A stretch of 64,000 nucleotides of DNA, taken from positions 7,754,471 through 7,818,470 of the forward strand of contig CM038050.1 of the NCBI GenBank assembly GCA_021397845.1, given 5' to 3'. The translations under genes were made by a program, and so were the position numbers. A model generated the notes under the pieces. That model saw only the letters and a list, made by a program, of their open reading frames with translations, was not told the DNA's origin and ran no database searches. The stretch is from Areca catechu (taxonomy: Eukaryota > Streptophyta > Magnoliopsida > Arecales > Arecaceae). Position 1 is the first letter of the stretch. Each line of letters opens with the position of its first letter. Below are positions 55,001 to 61,000 of this stretch, piece after piece.

Positions 55001-58000
55001 CTCTGCGGTTCAGACTTTGTTGTATTCTACATTCCACATGAAAGATCTTGGCCAGCTCACCTATTTCTTGGATTTAGAGGTGCATCATCAGGCTTACGGT
55101 CTCTTCTTAAATCGGCACAAGTATAGTCAGGATCTGGTTGAGCTAGCTGGTCTCACCAATGCCACTTCGGTTGACACCCCTATGGAACTTAATGTGAAAT
55201 ATCGACGTGACGAAGGGGAGCTTCTTGAGGATCCTACTAAGTATTGGAAGTTGGTTGGTAGTCTTATCTATCTAACCATTACCCGACCAGACATCTCTTA
55301 TGCTGTCCATACCGTTAGCAAATATATGCAAGCACCGAGGCATCTCCATCAATCTGCAGTCTGCCACATAATTCGCTACATTCTTGGGACACCTAGTCGT
55401 GGCTTATTCTTCCCTTCTGGTTCTTCACTTCAGCTACAAGCCTATTGTGACGCTGACTGGGCCGGTTGCCCAGACACCAGGAAATCTACTACCGGCTGGT
55501 GTGTGTTTCTTAGTGATGCCCTTGTCTCTTGAAAATGCAAGAAGCAAGACCACGTCTCCAAATCATCTACAGAAGCCGAGTACCGAGCCATGTCTGCAGC
55601 ATGCTCCAAGATCATTTGGCTGCGTGGTCTCCTCACAGAGCTCAGTTTCTCTCCCGTTCATCCTACTCCACTCCATGCTGACAACACTAGTGCCATACAA
55701 ATTGCCGCCAACCCTGTCTATCATGAACGCACCAAGCACATTGAGGTTGACTATCACTCGATCAGGGAAGCCTATGATCATTATGTCATCACCCTTCCAC
55801 ATATCTCCACTACTTTGCATATCGCTAATATCTTCACAAAATCCCTGCCACGTCAACGCCATCATTTTCTCGTTGGCAAATTGATGCTTGTCGATTTACC
55901 AGCATCAACTTGAGGGGGGATGTCAAAGAAAATATCAGCTGAAGATCAGCTTGTAATCGCTGAAGATCAGCTTGTATATATGGTAGGGGCTGAAGATCAG
56001 CTTGTAATCGCTGAAGATCAGCTTGTATATATGATATGGGTTGAAGATCAGCTTGTAATCGCTGAAGATCAGCTTTTATATTTGGTAGGGGCAGAAGATC
56101 AGCTTGTAATCTATTTATATAATGGGGAATTGTCAATGAAGAAAGGCACTTCTTTCAAAAATTTCAAAAAAATCTGTCACTAAATATCGTCCCCAATCAT
56201 CGTCCGGTCCGGCAGAAGAAAAAGAGCTTCGCCCCGAAACGACAGAAAGCCATCAACAAGGAGGTCGATAAACTTCTCACGGTGAGCTTCATCCGAGAGG
56301 TACGTTATCCTGACTGGCTTGCTAACGTCGTGATGGTCAGGAAAGCCTCTGGGAAGTGGAGGATCTGTATAGACTACACCGACCTCAACAAGGCATGCCT
56401 AAAGGACAGCTTCCCCCTCCTCAAGATTGACCAGCTGGTGGACGCGACTTCAGGCCACAAGTACCTCCGCTTCATGGATGCGTTCTCCGGATATAATCAA
56501 ATCCGCATGCATCCCGAGGATGAAGAGTGCACAGTGTTTGTGACCGACCGAGATACGTATTGTTACAAGATGATGCCCTTCGTCTTAAGAATGCAGGGGC
56601 CACCTACCAGCGCTTGGTCAGCACGGTCTTCAAGGACAAGATCGGTCGCAACATGCAAGTGTACATGGATGACATGCTTGTCATGAGCGGCCTGGAGGAG
56701 GACCATATCACCGACTTGGCAGAGGCTTTCCATAACCTCCGCTACTATCAAATGAAGCTGAACCCCGCCAAGTGTGCCTTCGATGTGGCGGCGAGAAAGT
56801 TCTTGGGGTTCATGATGACCCAGAGGGGGATAGAGGCCAACCCCGAGAAGATCCAGGCGATCATAGACATGAGGCGTCCCGCCTCCAAGAAGGAAGTCCA
56901 ACGTCTGACTGGGTGCATCGCGGCTCTGAGCCGCTTCATCTCACACTCTGCCGAGCGTTGCCAGCCATTCTTCAAGGTCCTCCGGAAGATGAATGACTTC
57001 ACTTGGATAGAAGAATGCCAAGAAGCGTTTGAGGGACTGAAAAAACTCCTCACCTTACCGCCACTACTATCCAGGCCGGAGCCTGGAGAATAGCTCCTTC
57101 TATACCTGGCTGTCTCACCAGAGGATGTCAGCTCCGTGTTGGTTCATGCTGACAATGACGGCTCTCAGCGGCCAGTCTACTACACTAGCAAGCTACTCCG
57201 TGATGCCGAAACCAGGTACACCCGACTCGAAAAAATTATTTTTGCACTAATAATATCTACGCAGCGCCTCATGCCTTATTTTCAAGCACACCCCATCGCC
57301 GTCCTTACTGATCAGCCCCTGAGGGCTATCCTGAGCCGTCCCGACACTTCCGGATGCTTGGCCAAGTGAGCGTTGAAGCTCAGCGAATTAGACATCACCT
57401 ATCACCCGCGGTAGGTGCAGAAGGCCCAGGTTCTAGCCAATTTTGTGGTAGAATGCACCTGGGCCGAAGAAAGTTCAGAGGAGGTAGATCAATAGGCCAA
57501 GCTCGGGCAGGACCCGACCCCGACGGAGGAGACATGGATACTCCACGTGGATGGCGCATCCAATGTGGGAGGAAGCAGAGCTGGCCTCATCCTTGCCAGC
57601 CCTGATGGGGTCGTCGCAGAATGCGCACTGTGTTTCCTCTTCAAGGTGACCAACAACCAGGCGGAGTATGAAGCGCTCCTTGCGGGGCTGAAGGTATCCC
57701 CCGAACCGGGTGTCAAGAGGCTAAAGGTCTTCACGGACTCATAGCTAGTAGCGGGCCAAGTCTTCGGCGAGTACGAAGCACAGGACCCTATGATGGTAAA
57801 GTACCTGGACCGGGTGCGCTCTCATGCGTTGACCCTCTAGCACTTCGACATCTCCCATATCTTGCAGGCAGAGAACGCCGGGGCCGACATCCTTTCCAGG
57901 CTGGCCACCCTACCGGAGACCTCGCTGGGGCGCGCTTTCGTCGAATGTCTCGAGGCCCCCAATTGCGAAACCGTGGCCGAGGTCTAGCAAGTCTCCAATG

Positions 58001-61000
58001 AGACTAGCTGGATGGATCCCTACATTAAGTACATCACCACTGGCACCCTGCCAAAGGACCAAAAGGAGGCCGGCCTTCTCAAGAAGAAGGCCGCACGTTA
58101 TGTGATTTTGGATGGGCAGCTCTACCAGAGGTCCTATTCCTACCCCCTGTTGAAGTGCTTGAAGCCCTCAAAAGCCGCCTATGTGATCCAAGAGATACAC
58201 AAAGGCATTTGTGGCAACCATAAGGGGGCAGGGCCTTAGCCCATAAGGCGATCCAGCAGGGATACTTCTGGGAAACCATGCGGGAAGATGTAGCCGAGTT
58301 TGTGAAGAAATACGACAAGTGCCAGCACCACGTATGCATCCAATGGCTGCCGGCAGCCCCTATCTCCTAGTTATCAGCCCTGTGGCCGTTTGCCTGGTGA
58401 GGAATGGACATCCTAGGCACATTCCCTGCAGCATCCAGCCAACAAAGGTTCCTGATTGTGGCCATTGACTACTTCATCAAGTGGGTCGAGGCCGAACCTC
58501 TAGCACGGATAACAGAGACGAAGGTCCAGTCTTTCTTCTGGAAATCCATAATCTATAGTCCCGCACACAGTCATCACCGACAACGGGAATCAGTTCGACA
58601 ATCGGGCCTTCGAAGAATTTTGCTCCGATCTCGGCATCCGCCACCGCTTCACCTCGGTGGCTCATCCTCAAACAAATGAGGAACTGAAGTGACTAATCGC
58701 ACCATCCTGCAAGGGCTCCGTACGAGGCTGGAAGAAGTCAAGGGCCGATGGGTAGATGAGCTGCCCATCGTGCTGTGGGCCTACCACACCACTCCCCGTA
58801 CGGCCACTAGAGAGACGCCTTTCAACTTCGTCTTCGGGACTGAAGCGGTAATCCCAGTGGAACTCGATCTGCCCATGCTTCGGATAGAGCAATACGACGA
58901 AGTCGAAAACCCGGCACGCCTCCTCCTCAACCTGGATTTGCTGGATGAGACAAGGGACAAAGCCTGACTCCGAATGGCAGTCTACCGGCAGCAAGTCGCA
59001 CGCTATTACAACTCCCACGTGCGGCCCAAGGTATTCTGCCCAGGCGGCCTCGTGCTCAGGCGAGCGGAAGCACCCCAACCGGGGGAGTGCGGGAAACTCT
59101 CCCCGATTTGGGAGGGTCCTTACCAGGTGATCGAAGCCTTGTCGTGCGGGGCCTACTACCTCGTCGGGCTCGACGGCGTCCGCTTCACGCGAACCTGGAA
59201 TGCCAGCAACTTAAGAATGTACCATCAATAACGTAAGGCTCTTTCACAATAAATTCAAGTTCCTTTTTGGTGCAATCTTGTTTTTCACCTGTGCGGGAAC
59301 TCATCCACCCCACTTCAAGCCGAGAAACTTCCGATGCCCCACAACAAAGCCGGGAGCCACAGCGCCCCGCACTAAAGCCGGGAACCTCCGACGCCCCGCA
59401 CCAAAGCAGAGAAACTTTCAAAGCCCTACACTCATGCCGGGAGCCACAGCGCCCCGCACCAAAGCCGGGAGCCACAGCACCCCGCACTCAAGCCCGAAGC
59501 CACAGCGCCAAATCCGGGAAACCTCCGAAGCCCGTCACTCAAGCCCGGAGCCGCAGCACTAAAGCTTAGAGACTCCTGAAGACCGGCGCTCCAAGTCCAG
59601 AAACTTTTGAAGCGCGGCACTCAGAGACAAGCAATTTCATCGCCCAGCTCATAGTCCGGGGATGTCAGATGGGAACTGTAAGCGAGCCCCACCATCTTTC
59701 GCCTGGCCCACAGCCGGGCAACACAAAAAAAAAGGAAGGAAGAAAAAAAGAGAAAGAAAAGAAAAAGAAAGAAGCAGAATGATAGCCAAGGGGTTTCATT
59801 AATATGAAAACTTCATGTACATCCCCTGCGAGGTGCCCCCAACAAACCGAAGGCCCTCCTTGACTTATAAACATAAGCCGTCAGCTCCTTTCCAGATCGA
59901 CGGGCAGCCCTCACCTCCTGCGAGGCGCTCGGGGAGGCCTCGGGTCCCGCCTCAGCCTCAGCCTCAGCCTCCTCTGAGTATGACTCCTCGAAATCGTGCT
60001 CGTCCTCCTGCCCAGGAAACGGAATGGAAGGCCTAATGTTGTCTAGCTCTTTCAGTTCGTAGAAGCGAAAGGCCTTGTTCTTGAAGTCCCTGAACCTTGA
60101 AAGAAGGAGTCCAAGACAGCCTCGGCGACCTCATCCTTGAAAGCCTGGGATGCCATGAACTTGGGGATGGCCTCCACCACCTCCTTTTTGGCCATCTCCG
60201 CCAGCACAGCAGTCGCCGCCGCCCTCTCAATTGCTACCACGGCCCGAGCCTTCTCCTTCTCCTTCTCCAGTTGAGTCTAGAGGGTCTGCACCCTCCTTTC
60301 CAGACAGACCACCTCCTCGATCCAAAAGGAGTCAGCGTCCCTCCATCCGGCAGGGACCACCTCAAGCCGGACCGCCTCCGTAGTCCTCATGTCACCCTCC
60401 CGAGCCTTCGCACTGGGCTCCTCGACAGCAGCCTTCTTTCGGGACATCTCCCGGAGATCCTTGAGGCTAAACTTCATTCCTACAGTATGAAGAAGAGAGA
60501 AGGAAGGGAGCCTAGCTTTTCAGGACTTCGCCCAAGGGGAAGGGGGAGAGTAGCTCTGGAGCGAAAGTCTCGTCTTTCCACTACCTGAGGAATCTTTGGG
60601 GATCGAGAAGATGGATCCTATTTAACGGCCTGGAGCCCTGTCGCTTCATGCCCGCAGAAGACGTATGCCATGTCTCGCGCCAAGCCAACCGAGAGATGCC
60701 ACATATCGAAGCGGTGCTTCGAACCCGGAGCAGTTCCCTTGAAGCCAATGCGGCATTAATAACCGTCTTTGAGGAGAGAAGACGTGGCGACACCGAGATG
60801 GCACGGAAGCATGACCGCCTGAACGCCGACGCATCCGGTATTCGAAATAGAAGGGGAGCGCCCCCTCCATGCCAGTGCAACCATTACTCCCTTCGCCCCA
60901 AGCGGGCACTTCGTTCTCCGGGCTCGGGAGTGGGAGGCAACTGATATGGTGACATTCGCTGACGTGGAGTATGCGGACAGCCACGACGGCAAGAGACCTG

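Larger units (their letters stand above)
51495..56179 (+). mobile_element. Ty1/copia retrotransposon nested in the gypsy element
   Basis: The 4685-bp element has 259-bp LTRs (51495-51753 and 55921-56179), each starting TGTCAAAG and ending CTGTCA. A primer-binding site TGGTATCAGAGC (51754-51765) is complementary to the initiator-Met tRNA 3' end as in most plant copia elements, and a purine tract TTGAGGGGGGA ends at 55920. Copia order is clear: gag, protease, integrase, reverse transcriptase, RNase H. Counting by eye, the LTRs differ at about 20 of 259 positions (about 8%), so it is not a recent insertion. Stops and frameshifts disable its single polyprotein. Confidence 0.95.
51490..56184. other. 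5-bp target-site duplication of the copia element
   Basis: CTAAA occurs at 51490-51494 immediately before the copia 5' LTR and again at 56180-56184 immediately after its 3' LTR. The exact match shows the copia element inserted as a unit into the gypsy pol gene. Confidence 0.93.
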
